Shown: positions 1 through 7,738, counted from the first letter of the stretch. The stretch: 10,362 nucleotides of DNA from UBA2329 sp964577215 (GCA_964577215.1 CAZNYK010000134.1:1-10362); one strand, 5' to 3'. Made by a program: numbers and translations. Notes: a model not told the origin generated them from the letters alone.

Positions 1-25
1 GATGCAGGATGGAAGGTTTATTTGA

Positions 26-91
26 TTGATGATTGATGATTGATGATTGATGATTTTTGATTGATGATTTTTGATTGATGATTTTTGATTT
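26..91. repeat. Short tandem repeat tract (7-bp and 14-bp units)
   Basis: Four exact copies of the 7-mer TTGATGA (26-53) are followed by two exact copies of the 14-mer TTTTTGATTGATGA (54-81) and a partial third (82-91). The 14-mer is twice the 7-mer length and ends in the same TTGATGA, so the tract looks grown by slippage and unit doubling. It lies about 60 bp upstream of the nicotinamidase-like start. No gene is visible in bases 1-149, and no promoter match stands out there. Confidence 0.9.
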
Positions 92-149
92 GGCTGAATC
101 GGGGTAACTGGTGTTTCATGGGAATACCATGTACCGAAAGCCATTTGTT

Positions 150-749
150 ATGACTGCGCTCCTCCTCATTGATTTCCAGAACGATTTCTTTCCTTTCGGC
201 ACCGTAGAAGCCAAAGGCGCAGATGCCGGCCTCGTATCAGCGGCCAATCGCCTCTTGTCCGGCTTCGATTGCGTCATAGCGCTGCGGGATGAACACCCCG
301 GCGACCACAGTTCTTTTGCCGCCAATCATCTGTGGCGCAGACCCTGGCAAACCATGGTTTGGGATGGCAGTGAAATATTGCTCTGGCCAATGCATTGCGT
401 GGCCGGCAGCTTCGGTGCGGAATGGGCGCACGGATTGCACGCGGAAAAGATCACACATACCTTCGGCAAGGGCATGCACCCCGATGCGCCGGGGTACAGC
501 GGCTTTGAGAACGATGCGTTGGAGCGCCTGCTCCGGGAACGGGGTATAGAGCAACTTTTCCTCATGGGGCCGCTGTTGGAGTACAGTGTAAAGCACACGG
601 CCCTGGACGCCCGCTCTTGTGGCTTCGAGGCAGCCGTTATTCGCGACGGCTGCGGCATGCTGGAGTTGCATCCGGGAGATGGGGAAAGGGCCTGGAGAGA
701 GATTTTTGAAAACGGGGTGAAAGCCGTGCATATGTCTGCATTCTTGTAA
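150..749 (+). CDS. Nicotinamidase-like isochorismatase-fold hydrolase with Ser at the catalytic Cys position
   Basis: 199 residues; resembles PncA, which hydrolyses nicotinamide to nicotinate and ammonia for NAD salvage in the cytoplasm. The ATG at 150 gives the family's usual N-terminus (MTALLLIDFQNDF); the frame stays open upstream to an ATG at 129 and a GTG at 111, which would only add an atypical extension. Visible family marks: Asp8 (IDFQNDF), the metal-site run DEHPGDHSSFA with Asp47 and His49, His82 in WPMHC, and Lys107 in the GKG stretch before PGYSGF. The nucleophile motif normally read as ATDYCVK is PLLEYSVK here, so residue 146 is Ser (codon AGT). The rest of that region, HTALDA and IRDGCG, is normal. 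Either the enzyme works on a different substrate or mechanism, or it has lost nicotinamidase activity. Family assignment is fairly sure; the reaction is not. It stands alone on the + strand, 118 bp before the next gene. Confidence 0.82.
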   Translation: MTALLLIDFQNDFFPFGTVEAKGADAGLVSAANRLLSGFDCVIALRDEHPGDHSSFAANHLWRRPWQTMVWDGSEILLWPMHCVAGSFGAEWAHGLHAEKITHTFGKGMHPDAPGYSGFENDALERLLRERGIEQLFLMGPLLEYSVKHTALDARSCGFEAAVIRDGCGMLELHPGDGERAWREIFENGVKAVHMSAFL

Positions 750-829
750 TAAAAATATCATCGGCTTTTGACCTTTCCAGCGCTGAAATGCGCAAGAATT
801 CCTCGAAAATAACGTACATCAGGCCTTTT

Positions 830-865
830 CTTCCGACCTTTGCTCCTGATCACAAAAATCGGAAG
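830..865 (+). promoter_or_regulatory. Inverted repeat just upstream of the aminotransferase start
   Basis: CTTCCGA (830-836) and TCGGAAG (859-865) are perfect 7-bp complements separated by 22 bases. The right arm ends 2 bases before the ATG at 868 and contains GGAAG, the only purine-rich ribosome-site-like sequence there. If transcribed, the hairpin would cover it. A regulatory role is inference: the loop is long and a 7-bp match can arise by chance. The rest of 750-867 shows nothing else clear. Confidence 0.35.
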
Positions 866-867
866 TC

Positions 868-2118
868 ATGGTACAGGAAAGCGTATTCAGCTCACAGGAT
901 TTAATGGCACTGGAAGACCATTACGGCGCGCACAACTACCACCCCCTGCCGGTGGTGCTTTCACGAGGACGAGGCGTGCACGTTTGGGATGTGGAGGGGA
1001 AGGAATATTACGACTTCCTGTCCGCTTATTCCGCCGTAAACCAGGGGCATTGCCATCCGCGCATCATCGCTGCGCTTACAGAGCAGGCGCAAAAGCTCAC
1101 CCTCACTTCCCGCGCGTTTTACAACGATGTGCTGGGCCGATTCGAGCAGTACATCACCGGATACTTTGGTTACGACAGAGTGCTGCCGGCCAACACCGGG
1201 GTGGAAGGCGGCGAAACGGCGGTGAAACTCACCCGCAAGTGGGCTTATACCGTAAAAGGCGTTCCGGCCAATCAGGCGAAGATCATTTTTGCCGCAGGCA
1301 ACTTCTGGGGGCGTACCCTGGCGGCCATATCTTCTTCTACAGATCCCAAGAGCACCAAGGATTTCGGCCCGTATATGCCGGGCTATCTCATCATACCCTA
1401 CAACGACCTGGAGGCACTGGAAGAAGCCTTGCAAGACCCCAACGTGGCGGGCTTCATGGTGGAACCTATACAGGGTGAAGCCGGCGTAGTAGTACCTGAT
1501 GCCGGTTATTTGCGCAAAGCCTTCGAACTCTGCCGCAAACACAATGTGCTCTTCATAGCCGATGAGGTGCAAACGGGCATCGGTCGCACCGGCCGGCTGC
1601 TCGCTTGCGACCATGAAGACTTTAAACCTGATATCCTGGTACTTGGCAAAGCCCTTGGAGGAGGGGTGTTCCCCGTGTCTGCCGCTTTGGCGCGCAACGA
1701 GATCATGCTCTCCATCAAGCCCGGCGAGCACGGCAGCACCTTCGGCGGAAATCCGCTGGCCTGCGCCGTGGCCATGGCGTCGCTGGAAGTGGTGAAGGAT
1801 GAAAAATTAGCCGAAAACGCCGAGTATCTCGGGAAGATATTCCGTCAGCGCATGCAGGAAAACCTTGTGAACCGCACCGAGCTGGTCACTGAGGTGCGCG
1901 GCAAGGGCCTCCTCAATGCCATCGTGATCGCCGACGCCGAAGACGGTCATACTGCCTGGGATATCTGCATGCGAATGGCGGAAAACGGCCTTTTGGCCAA
2001 GCCCACTCATGGCAACATCATCCGCTTTGCGCCGCCGCTCGTAATGACCGAAGAGCAAATGCACGAATGTTGCGACATCATCGAGCAGACTGTGTCGCAC
2101 TACCAGCCGGAAGAATAA
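868..2118 (+). CDS. rocD: Ornithine aminotransferase (ornithine--oxo-acid transaminase)
   Basis: 416 residues; class III PLP-dependent aminotransferase. It moves the delta-amino group of ornithine to 2-oxoglutarate, giving glutamate semialdehyde/pyrroline-5-carboxylate and glutamate, and so links arginine breakdown to proline and glutamate (EC 2.6.1.13). The N-terminus HNYHPLPVV and AYSAVNQGHCHP are ornithine aminotransferase signatures. Expected residues are present: Tyr24 and Tyr54 (human Tyr55, Tyr85), Arg149 in FWGRT (human Arg180), Glu204 in QGEAG (human Glu235), Asp232 in ADEVQTG for the PLP ring nitrogen, and Lys261 in LGKALGGG for the Schiff base (human Lys292). All five human-numbered matches keep a constant offset of 31. 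Arg387 in RFAPPL probably matches human Arg413. No mitochondrial-type leader, as expected. GH97 starts 19 bp downstream, so co-transcription is possible. Length is normal, with no damage. Confidence 0.96.
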   Translation: MVQESVFSSQDLMALEDHYGAHNYHPLPVVLSRGRGVHVWDVEGKEYYDFLSAYSAVNQGHCHPRIIAALTEQAQKLTLTSRAFYNDVLGRFEQYITGYFGYDRVLPANTGVEGGETAVKLTRKWAYTVKGVPANQAKIIFAAGNFWGRTLAAISSSTDPKSTKDFGPYMPGYLIIPYNDLEALEEALQDPNVAGFMVEPIQGEAGVVVPDAGYLRKAFELCRKHNVLFIADEVQTGIGRTGRLLACDHEDFKPDILVLGKALGGGVFPVSAALARNEIMLSIKPGEHGSTFGGNPLACAVAMASLEVVKDEKLAENAEYLGKIFRQRMQENLVNRTELVTEVRGKGLLNAIVIADAEDGHTAWDICMRMAENGLLAKPTHGNIIRFAPPLVMTEEQMHECCDIIEQTVSHYQPEE

Positions 2119-2137
2119 ACCATAAAAACCATAACCG

Positions 2138-4276
2138 ATGAGATACTTTTTATTTTTCGCGCTGCTATCTGCTGCGCTGCTCGTTGCTTGCACCCAGGGG
2201 AAGAAATCTGAAAACACAATCGCATCGCCCGACGGCAAGATCGTCGTTCAGTTCGGATTGAATCAGGAAGGCCGCCCCTGGTACACTTGCAGCTATGCAT
2301 CTGCCATAGTGATCGACACCTCCTTCATCGGGAGTTTCGAGTTTAAAGACCATCCTGGATTTGAAAAAGGCTTCGCGCTCTTGAAGTCGGAAACTTCTTC
2401 CGCCAAGGAAACCTGGGACATGCCCTGGGGCGAGTACAAAACCGTACTGGATCACCACAACGCCATGACGTTTTTCCTGGAAACAGAAGACAAGCGCCGG
2501 CTCAACGTCATCTTCAAAGTGTTCAACGACGGTATCGGATTTCGCTACGAACTGCCGGCACAAGACAATGTGGATTCCCTCTTGGTGCTGCGCGAGACTA
2601 CCGAATTCAACCTCACCGGCGATCACCAGGCATGGTGGCAACCCGGCGACTGGGACATCTACGAACACCTGTATCGCGCCACCAAAGTTTCTGGAATTGA
2701 CGCCGTTCAGTACCGCAACCACCCCAACCTGAATGCCACTTACATCCCCTTCAATGCGGTAAATACGCCCGTCACGCTCAAGACTGCGGAGGGCATTTAC
2801 CTGAGTTTCCACGAAGCCAACCTTACCGATTATGCCGATATGACCCTTTTGGTGGATAATGAAGCCCTGAAATTCAGCAGCGGCCTGGCAGGCTCCGAGC
2901 GCAGCGGCGGCAAAGCATGGATCACCCTGCCCTTCCAGACGCCCTGGCGCACCATACAGATCGCTCCCAGGGCCGGCGACCTCATCGAGTCCACGCTCAT
3001 CCTCAACCTCAACGAACCCAACAAACTGGGCGATGTGACGAGCTATTTCACCCCAATGAAATACGTGGGCATCTGGTGGGAAATGCACATCGGCAAATCC
3101 ACATGGGATATGGAAGGCAGCCAGGATATGACCACCTACACTCAAGGTAAAAAAAGCGGCGCCCGCCACGGGGCCACCACCGCGAACGCCATGAAGTACA
3201 TTGACTTCGCCGCCGAGAACGGCATTCGCGGCCTGCTCGTGGAAGGCTGGAATACCGGCTGGGATAAGTGGATCAACACAGACGACAGGGAAGGCGTATT
3301 TGACTTTATGACGCCGTACCCGGATTACGACTTCGACGCCGTGATGGCCTACGCCAAGGAAAAGGGCGTGGAAGTGATCATGCACCACGAAACCTCCTCT
3401 GCGCCCCGCACCTACGAAAAGCAAATGGATGAGGCCTACGATTTCATGAAGCAACACGGCATGAACGCCGTGAAAACCGGTTATGTAGGCAAGATCATAC
3501 CCGCCGGCGAGTACCACCACGGGCAGTGGATGGTGCGGCATTACCAGCACGTTATCGACAAGGCGGCGGGGAAGCAGATTGCCATCAATGCCCACGAACC
3601 CATCAAGGATACCGGGCTGAGAAGAACCTATCCCAACTTCATTGCAAGGGAGGGCCTGAGAGGCCAGGAATTCAATGCCTGGGCCTCCGATGGCGGCAAC
3701 CCGCCTTCGCACATCCCCACGGTTGCCTTCACCCGCATGTTGTCCGGCCCCATTGACTTTACGCCCGGCGTGTTCAATATCAAGTTCGACGAGTACAAAA
3801 AGGAGAACCAGGTCAATACCACGCTGGCCCAACAGTTGGCGCTGTACGTGGTACTCTACAGCCCCATACAGATGGTCTGCGACCTGCCGGAGCACTACCG
3901 CCTGCCCAATGGAGAGATGCACCCCATGTTTCAGTTTATCCGCGATGTGGGCGTGGATTGGAACACCACCAAAGTGCTGGATGGCGAGGTAGGCGACTAC
4001 GTGGTCATCGCACGGCAGGAGCGCGGTACGGAAGCCTGGTTTGTCGGCGGTGTGACGGGCGACAATGAGCGCATCCAGGAAATATCGTTCAGCTTCCTGC
4101 CCAAGGGCAAGAAGTTCAAAGCAACCTTCTACCGGGACGGGCCGGATGCACACTGGAATGACAATCCGCTGGATTACAGGATAGATACCGCCGAGGTTGA
4201 CCACAACTCCATCATGGCGGTGCGCATGGCGCCGGGAGGCGGTTTTGCCATCAGTCTTTCCCCGGTTTCCAACTGA
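2138..4276 (+). CDS. GH97 alpha-glucosidase-type lipoprotein (SusB-like, inverting subgroup)
   Basis: 712 residues. The N-terminus is a lipoprotein signal (hydrophobic 3-17, lipobox LVAC, Cys18), so the enzyme should be membrane-anchored in the periplasm or outer membrane. Domain order fits GH97: N-terminal beta-sandwich (about 25-295), catalytic TIM barrel (about 300-600), C-terminal beta domain (about 605-712). Acidic residues of the SusB active site are all present: Glu369 (VEGWN), Glu418 (HHET), Glu487 (NAHE), Glu505 (AREG) and Glu511 (RGQEF). The spacing 418-487-505-511 equals that of SusB Glu439-508-526-532 as I recall it. At KTGYVG (447-451) there is Gly where retaining GH97 members carry the nucleophilic Asp, so the inverting mechanism is expected, with alpha-glucosidase activity on malto-oligosaccharides most likely. 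No SusC/SusD pair or other starch gene is visible. The start ATG follows A-rich ACCATAA repeats in the 19-bp gap after the aminotransferase. Exact substrate is inferred. Confidence 0.93.
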   Translation: MRYFLFFALLSAALLVACTQGKKSENTIASPDGKIVVQFGLNQEGRPWYTCSYASAIVIDTSFIGSFEFKDHPGFEKGFALLKSETSSAKETWDMPWGEYKTVLDHHNAMTFFLETEDKRRLNVIFKVFNDGIGFRYELPAQDNVDSLLVLRETTEFNLTGDHQAWWQPGDWDIYEHLYRATKVSGIDAVQYRNHPNLNATYIPFNAVNTPVTLKTAEGIYLSFHEANLTDYADMTLLVDNEALKFSSGLAGSERSGGKAWITLPFQTPWRTIQIAPRAGDLIESTLILNLNEPNKLGDVTSYFTPMKYVGIWWEMHIGKSTWDMEGSQDMTTYTQGKKSGARHGATTANAMKYIDFAAENGIRGLLVEGWNTGWDKWINTDDREGVFDFMTPYPDYDFDAVMAYAKEKGVEVIMHHETSSAPRTYEKQMDEAYDFMKQHGMNAVKTGYVGKIIPAGEYHHGQWMVRHYQHVIDKAAGKQIAINAHEPIKDTGLRRTYPNFIAREGLRGQEFNAWASDGGNPPSHIPTVAFTRMLSGPIDFTPGVFNIKFDEYKKENQVNTTLAQQLALYVVLYSPIQMVCDLPEHYRLPNGEMHPMFQFIRDVGVDWNTTKVLDGEVGDYVVIARQERGTEAWFVGGVTGDNERIQEISFSFLPKGKKFKATFYRDGPDAHWNDNPLDYRIDTAEVDHNSIMAVRMAPGGGFAISLSPVSN

Positions 4277-4285
4277 GGGGTGCTT

Positions 4286-4810
4286 TCAAAGCAGCACGGA
4301 GGGATCGTAGTTGCCTTTGCCAGGCTTGATCTCAATGGAGCGGATATCGCTCACCCATTCGCGCCTCAGGCAGGGCATAGCAGCCTGGATGTCATCGCCT
4401 TTCAGGTGGAGGGGAAGGGTAAATATGTCGTGGTGTCGGTCTGGATGCAGGATGGCGCCGTGGTCGAGAACTTCGTCTAACAGGCCTATAAAACCGGAGT
4501 ATGTGGAAAGCAGGCATAACTCATCCGGGACATTCATCTCGATCAGGATCATGCCATTGAGCAACTGGTAATCCGTAAGCAACTCCGTGGCGGTATCCAC
4601 AGTAGGTCCTGTGTTCCATGTTTTGCAGGAGTGCCATGCCCAGACGGGCGCATGTCCTTCTAAATGGATTCCGTGGCGCTCCATTTCCGCAGCCATCCAT
4701 TCATAGGCAGGCCTCCAGTTGACGGGAGTGAACTTCCACTCTGCGCAAAAAACAGGTTGTTTTTCAAGCAAATCTTCTAATTCGGCCGGTTGGAAAGTCC
4801 ATAAATGCAT
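4286..4810 (-). CDS. DUF3841-like protein of unknown function
   Basis: 174 residues from the ATG at 4810 (MHLWTFQ); an in-frame TTG four codons upstream is less likely. It resembles the DUF3841 family: the MHLWTFQ start, AYEWM (35-39), the aromatic motif APVWAWHSC (54-62), LIEMNVP (89-95), and an alpha-helical end with IQAAMP and REWVSDI (141-156). No signal peptide or membrane helix, so it is probably cytoplasmic. No function is known to me for this family and no catalytic triad is obvious; many Trp and His residues cluster at 54-65. It converges with GH97 with only 9 bp between the stops and no visible terminator hairpin there. It diverges from the PorE-like gene across 96 bp. Confidence 0.75.
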   Translation of the reverse strand: MHLWTFQPAELEDLLEKQPVFCAEWKFTPVNWRPAYEWMAAEMERHGIHLEGHAPVWAWHSCKTWNTGPTVDTATELLTDYQLLNGMILIEMNVPDELCLLSTYSGFIGLLDEVLDHGAILHPDRHHDIFTLPLHLKGDDIQAAMPCLRREWVSDIRSIEIKPGKGNYDPSVLL

Positions 4811-4819
4811 AACGGGCGC

Positions 4820-4850
4820 CAAAAATCGGAAAAGGCATTTGTTCCTGCAA
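4820..4850 (-). promoter_or_regulatory. Possible Bacteroidota-type promoter of the DUF3841-like gene
   Basis: Read on the minus strand, TTG (4850-4848) is followed after 20 bases by GATTTTTG (4827-4820). This matches the Bacteroidota pattern of a -33 TTG and a -7 TAnnTTTG with one mismatch (G for the first T) and a fitting spacing. It would place the transcript start within a few bases of the ATG at 4810, giving a nearly leaderless message, which weakens the call. Confidence 0.22.
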
Positions 4851-4906
4851 GATTATTTCTGTATTCCCTATATTGCGCCGTCTAACAGTCATAATCCCAT
4901 TAACCC

Positions 4907-6886
4907 ATGACACCTGCAAGCTATACTTATCTCATCATTCCACTGATTTGCATTTTTTGTGGTTCTCTGGGCGCACAAACAGCTACAGAGTGGTTTGTAG
5001 CCGGCGAAAAAGCGCTGCTGGAAGCTCAACCGAGAAAAGCCCTGCGGGCATTTGAGCGGGCCGTTGCCCTCCAGCCGGATATGCTCGCCGCCCGCCGCAA
5101 TGTGGGGGTTTGCCACGAATTGCTCAAGGAATTCGAAAAAGCCCTGGATCACTATATTGCCGTTTTGGAAACCGATTCCCTCTTTTCCAGGGGCCTGTAT
5201 TTTCAAATCGGGGAATTGTGTTACAAAACCGGAAACTACGTCCTTGCCGAACAATACTTCGAGCGTTTCAGAGAGCTCCAGAAAAGAACCGTTTCGGATT
5301 TCGGCCTTAGGGGCGAACGAGAAATATACGAGGAAACGGATTTCATTCTGCGCCTTCCTGCCGCTTTGAGAGCCTGCCAGATAGCCATGGACTCCATTAA
5401 GTTGGTCAATATCACTGAGGTGAGGAATATCGGAGGAAAGATCAATACCCGTGCCGATGAATACTTTCCCACGCTGAGCAATGACCGCCGGCTGTTGCTC
5501 TACACGCGCCGCACCAATAAAAATGCAGACGAAGACTTGTATTTCAGCATGATAGATTATGGTGTGTGGAGTGTGGGCGCTCCGGCGGAATCCGGATTTA
5601 ATACCAAACAAAATGAGGGCATGCCTGCCTTAGTGCGCAGCGGCCGGCATTTGTTTTTTACTGCCTGCGGTCGCGAACAGGTGATGGGGCCATGCGATAT
5701 TTGGGAGGCAGAGCTTGACCCCATTACGCCCGCCATTGGGGCTGTTCGTCCTTTGCAGGGCGAGCTGAATTCCGAGCGCTGGGAATCCCAGGCTGCCATT
5801 AGTTGCGACGGCAATACCCTTTACTTTGCCAGCAACAGGCCGGGCGGTTTAGGCGGCACCGACCTTTGGGTCAGCGAACGCAGGCCCGACGGCTCCTGGG
5901 ACGCCCCCCGCAACCTGGGGCCGAAGATCAATACCCCCGCCGATGAAGAAGCTCCTTTTATCACCAACGACGGCAAAACGCTCTACTTCTCCTCTACAGG
6001 GCATCCCGGCATGGGCGAGCAGGATATTTTCATTTCATGGAAAGATGCCGACGGTGAATGGACAAGCCCTGTCAATCTCGGCCCCCCGGTAAATACCGCC
6101 TATCGCGAGCTTGGCTTCTTCCTGTCTGCCGATGGCCAGACGGGTTACTTCGCCTCCGACCGGCCGGATGGCTTCGGCGGTATGGATGTTTTCTACTTCG
6201 AGCTTTCCGAGCAGTTGTACAGCGATCCCGTCACTTTGGTAGAAGGTTTCGTGAGGGATTCGATCCTCGATATTCCCTTACAGGTCACTTTGCAAATTGA
6301 AGGACGCGGCGCGGTCACTACCGATCGCGAGGGCCGTTTCTTCATCTGCGTGCCTGCCGGCGAGATCATTGACATTCGCACGGAGCGGCGGTTTTACCAC
6401 CCGTACCATTGGCAATTTCCGATTCCCACCTGGGAAAACCGCGATTTTTATACCATTGATGTTTTGTTGCAACCCGTTTCACCTCCCAGCGCTGATCCCT
6501 TGCCCAAGCCGGCCTCTGAAGACCCTGGCCCGGCCCCAACTTCATCGCGGCAAAAAATGAAGAGAGATATCGTGCATGCCGTATATTTCGACTTCGACAA
6601 GTCAACCGTTTCAGCAGAGTCCATATTCCCGCTGAGAGAATTCGTGGAATCCCTGAAAAGCCAGGACATTGCCAAAGTACATATCGTAGGCTTTTCCGAC
6701 GATATCGGCACAGATATGTACAATCTCAAATTGAGCGAAGAGCGGGCCAAACAGGTAGCCCTTTTTCTCATGGGCAACCAAATATTTGTGGACCAGATAT
6801 TCATCGAAGGCAAAGGCGAAGTGCGCTCCGGCGGTCCGAGGGAGAAAAACCGCCGGGTGGATATACGGGTCTCTGTCATGGAGTAG
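4907..6886 (+). CDS. PorE-like envelope protein: TPR, five-bladed propeller, regulatory-like domain, OmpA C-terminal domain
   Basis: 659 residues. The signal peptide (hydrophobic 7-22, likely cleavage near LGA/Q at 23-24) has no proper lipobox, since Phe precedes Cys18. Order of parts: three TPR-like helix pairs (about 27-128); five PD40/WD40-like blade motifs at about 190-201, 241-253, 297-321, 351-375 and 405-429, several with the pattern DGxTLYFxS and GGxD; a carboxypeptidase-regulatory-like beta-sandwich (about 443-524, with TTDREGRFFI); a Pro-rich linker (524-545); and an OmpA-like peptidoglycan-binding domain (about 556-659). In the last, Asp598 and Arg613 have the 15-residue spacing of the diaminopimelate-binding Asp/Arg pair. 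The same four-part order is described for PorE of the type IX secretion system, which ties the outer-membrane machine to peptidoglycan. PorE is a lipoprotein; this one appears not to be. No por/gld/spr gene is adjacent, so it may be a paralogue with a general cell-wall anchoring role. Confidence 0.88.
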   Translation: MTPASYTYLIIPLICIFCGSLGAQTATEWFVAGEKALLEAQPRKALRAFERAVALQPDMLAARRNVGVCHELLKEFEKALDHYIAVLETDSLFSRGLYFQIGELCYKTGNYVLAEQYFERFRELQKRTVSDFGLRGEREIYEETDFILRLPAALRACQIAMDSIKLVNITEVRNIGGKINTRADEYFPTLSNDRRLLLYTRRTNKNADEDLYFSMIDYGVWSVGAPAESGFNTKQNEGMPALVRSGRHLFFTACGREQVMGPCDIWEAELDPITPAIGAVRPLQGELNSERWESQAAISCDGNTLYFASNRPGGLGGTDLWVSERRPDGSWDAPRNLGPKINTPADEEAPFITNDGKTLYFSSTGHPGMGEQDIFISWKDADGEWTSPVNLGPPVNTAYRELGFFLSADGQTGYFASDRPDGFGGMDVFYFELSEQLYSDPVTLVEGFVRDSILDIPLQVTLQIEGRGAVTTDREGRFFICVPAGEIIDIRTERRFYHPYHWQFPIPTWENRDFYTIDVLLQPVSPPSADPLPKPASEDPGPAPTSSRQKMKRDIVHAVYFDFDKSTVSAESIFPLREFVESLKSQDIAKVHIVGFSDDIGTDMYNLKLSEERAKQVALFLMGNQIFVDQIFIEGKGEVRSGGPREKNRRVDIRVSVME

Positions 6887-6931
6887 GTGTATACTCGATA
6901 GCCAGTGGTTTGCGAATGAAGAAAAAAGCGC

Positions 6932-7738
6932 TTATGATTTCTGGGCCATACCCCCCATCACCTTGGCCATGATCCGCACTTTTCCCCAGCGCGGCACGGT
7001 GCGCAGCGCATATACCAAGAGCTTGGTGAGCGCGCCGGGAAGCGCCGTACCCCTTCTGCCCAATGCTTTCAAAATGGGCACGCCCACCTGCTCAGGCCTT
7101 AGGTACATATTCATCTTCATACCGGCGCGGCGCCCGAAGCCGCTCGCTACCGGACCGGGCGCGGCAGCGAGCACATCTACGCCATGCGGCCGCAATTCCA
7201 GTCCGATAGCTTCCGCCAAAGACTGTACATAGGCTTTGGTGGCGGCGTAATTGGCGGCGTAGGGCGTACCTTGAAACCCTGTCATTGAACTCATCAGGAT
7301 GATGCCTCCCCGTTTCTGCTCGGCAAACAGCCTGCCGAAATGGTGGCTGAGAACCAGCACCGCCTCGCAATTGACACGCAGCATATTGATTTCGGTTTCG
7401 AGCGAGGATTGGAGAAAAAGTCCCGATGTGCCGAATCCGGCGGAAGCAACAAACAGCCCGGTTTCCAATCCCGATGTGGAGGCAATTATTTTTTCTATGC
7501 CCTCCGCTGTGGAAACGTCGGCGGCTACGGTGCGGATTTTTACCCCGTATTCGGTTTCCAGGCCTGCTTGTACGGCCCCGAGTTGATGCGCGTTCCGTGC
7601 ATTGAGCACCAAGTTCAGCCCTGACTGCGCCAGCAGGGTGGCGATTTCAAGCCCGATGCCTGAAGAAGCGCCGGTGACGACAGCCCAGGGGCCGTATCGG
7701 CGGAACATCCTGCTTTTTTCCGATTGTGATAGTTTCAT
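6932..7738 (-). CDS. Short-chain dehydrogenase/reductase (classical SDR)
   Basis: 268 residues from the ATG at 7738; the open frame extends to a TTG at 7759, which is unlikely as a start. It is an NAD(P)(H)-dependent oxidoreductase with a Rossmann fold, cytoplasmic or peripherally membrane-bound. Cofactor motif TGASSGIG (22-29), Asp74 (AAD), Asn123, and catalytic Ser151, Tyr164 and Lys168 (YAATK) are all in place with normal spacing, followed by the APGPV loop (193-197). The usual NNAG is ASAG (98-101). Arg48 (LNARN) near the end of beta-strand 2 suggests NADP(H) preference. Overall it resembles the DltE/YqjQ-like and 17-beta-HSD-12-like SDR group; substrate unknown. The C-terminal tail (about 236-262) is basic and amphipathic. 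It is 60 bp downstream of the Crp/Fnr-type gene on the same strand and may share its transcript. It converges with the PorE-like gene across 45 bp. Confidence 0.92.
   Translation of the reverse strand: MKLSQSEKSRMFRRYGPWAVVTGASSGIGLEIATLLAQSGLNLVLNARNAHQLGAVQAGLETEYGVKIRTVAADVSTAEGIEKIIASTSGLETGLFVASAGFGTSGLFLQSSLETEINMLRVNCEAVLVLSHHFGRLFAEQKRGGIILMSSMTGFQGTPYAANYAATKAYVQSLAEAIGLELRPHGVDVLAAAPGPVASGFGRRAGMKMNMYLRPEQVGVPILKALGRRGTALPGALTKLLVYALRTVPRWGKVRIMAKVMGGMAQKS

Noticed and set aside
237..761. 174-codon minus-strand frame opposite the nicotinamidase-like gene
   Set aside because: It lies wholly opposite a gene with clear family motifs, and its translation shows no domain.
840..1478. 212-codon plus-strand frame overlapping the aminotransferase
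   Set aside because: It is an out-of-frame shadow with a low-complexity Arg/Gly-rich translation; the aminotransferase frame is certain.
961..1731. 256-codon minus-strand frame opposite the aminotransferase
   Set aside because: Antisense shadow without recognisable motifs.
2165..4204. 679-codon open frame on the minus strand opposite the GH97 gene
   Set aside because: It is an antisense shadow of GC-rich codons. The plus strand carries a lipobox, all GH97 active-site Glu residues and full-length domains, while the minus translation has no recognisable motif.
4889..5611. 240-codon minus-strand frame opposite the PorE-like gene start
   Set aside because: The plus strand here encodes a signal peptide and TPR repeats; the minus frame has no family resemblance.
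6887..6940. Palindrome AAGCGCTT next to an A-run between the convergent PorE-like and SDR genes, considered as a bidirectional terminator
   Set aside because: The palindrome has no loop and cannot form a stable hairpin; no other stem is visible in the 45-bp gap.
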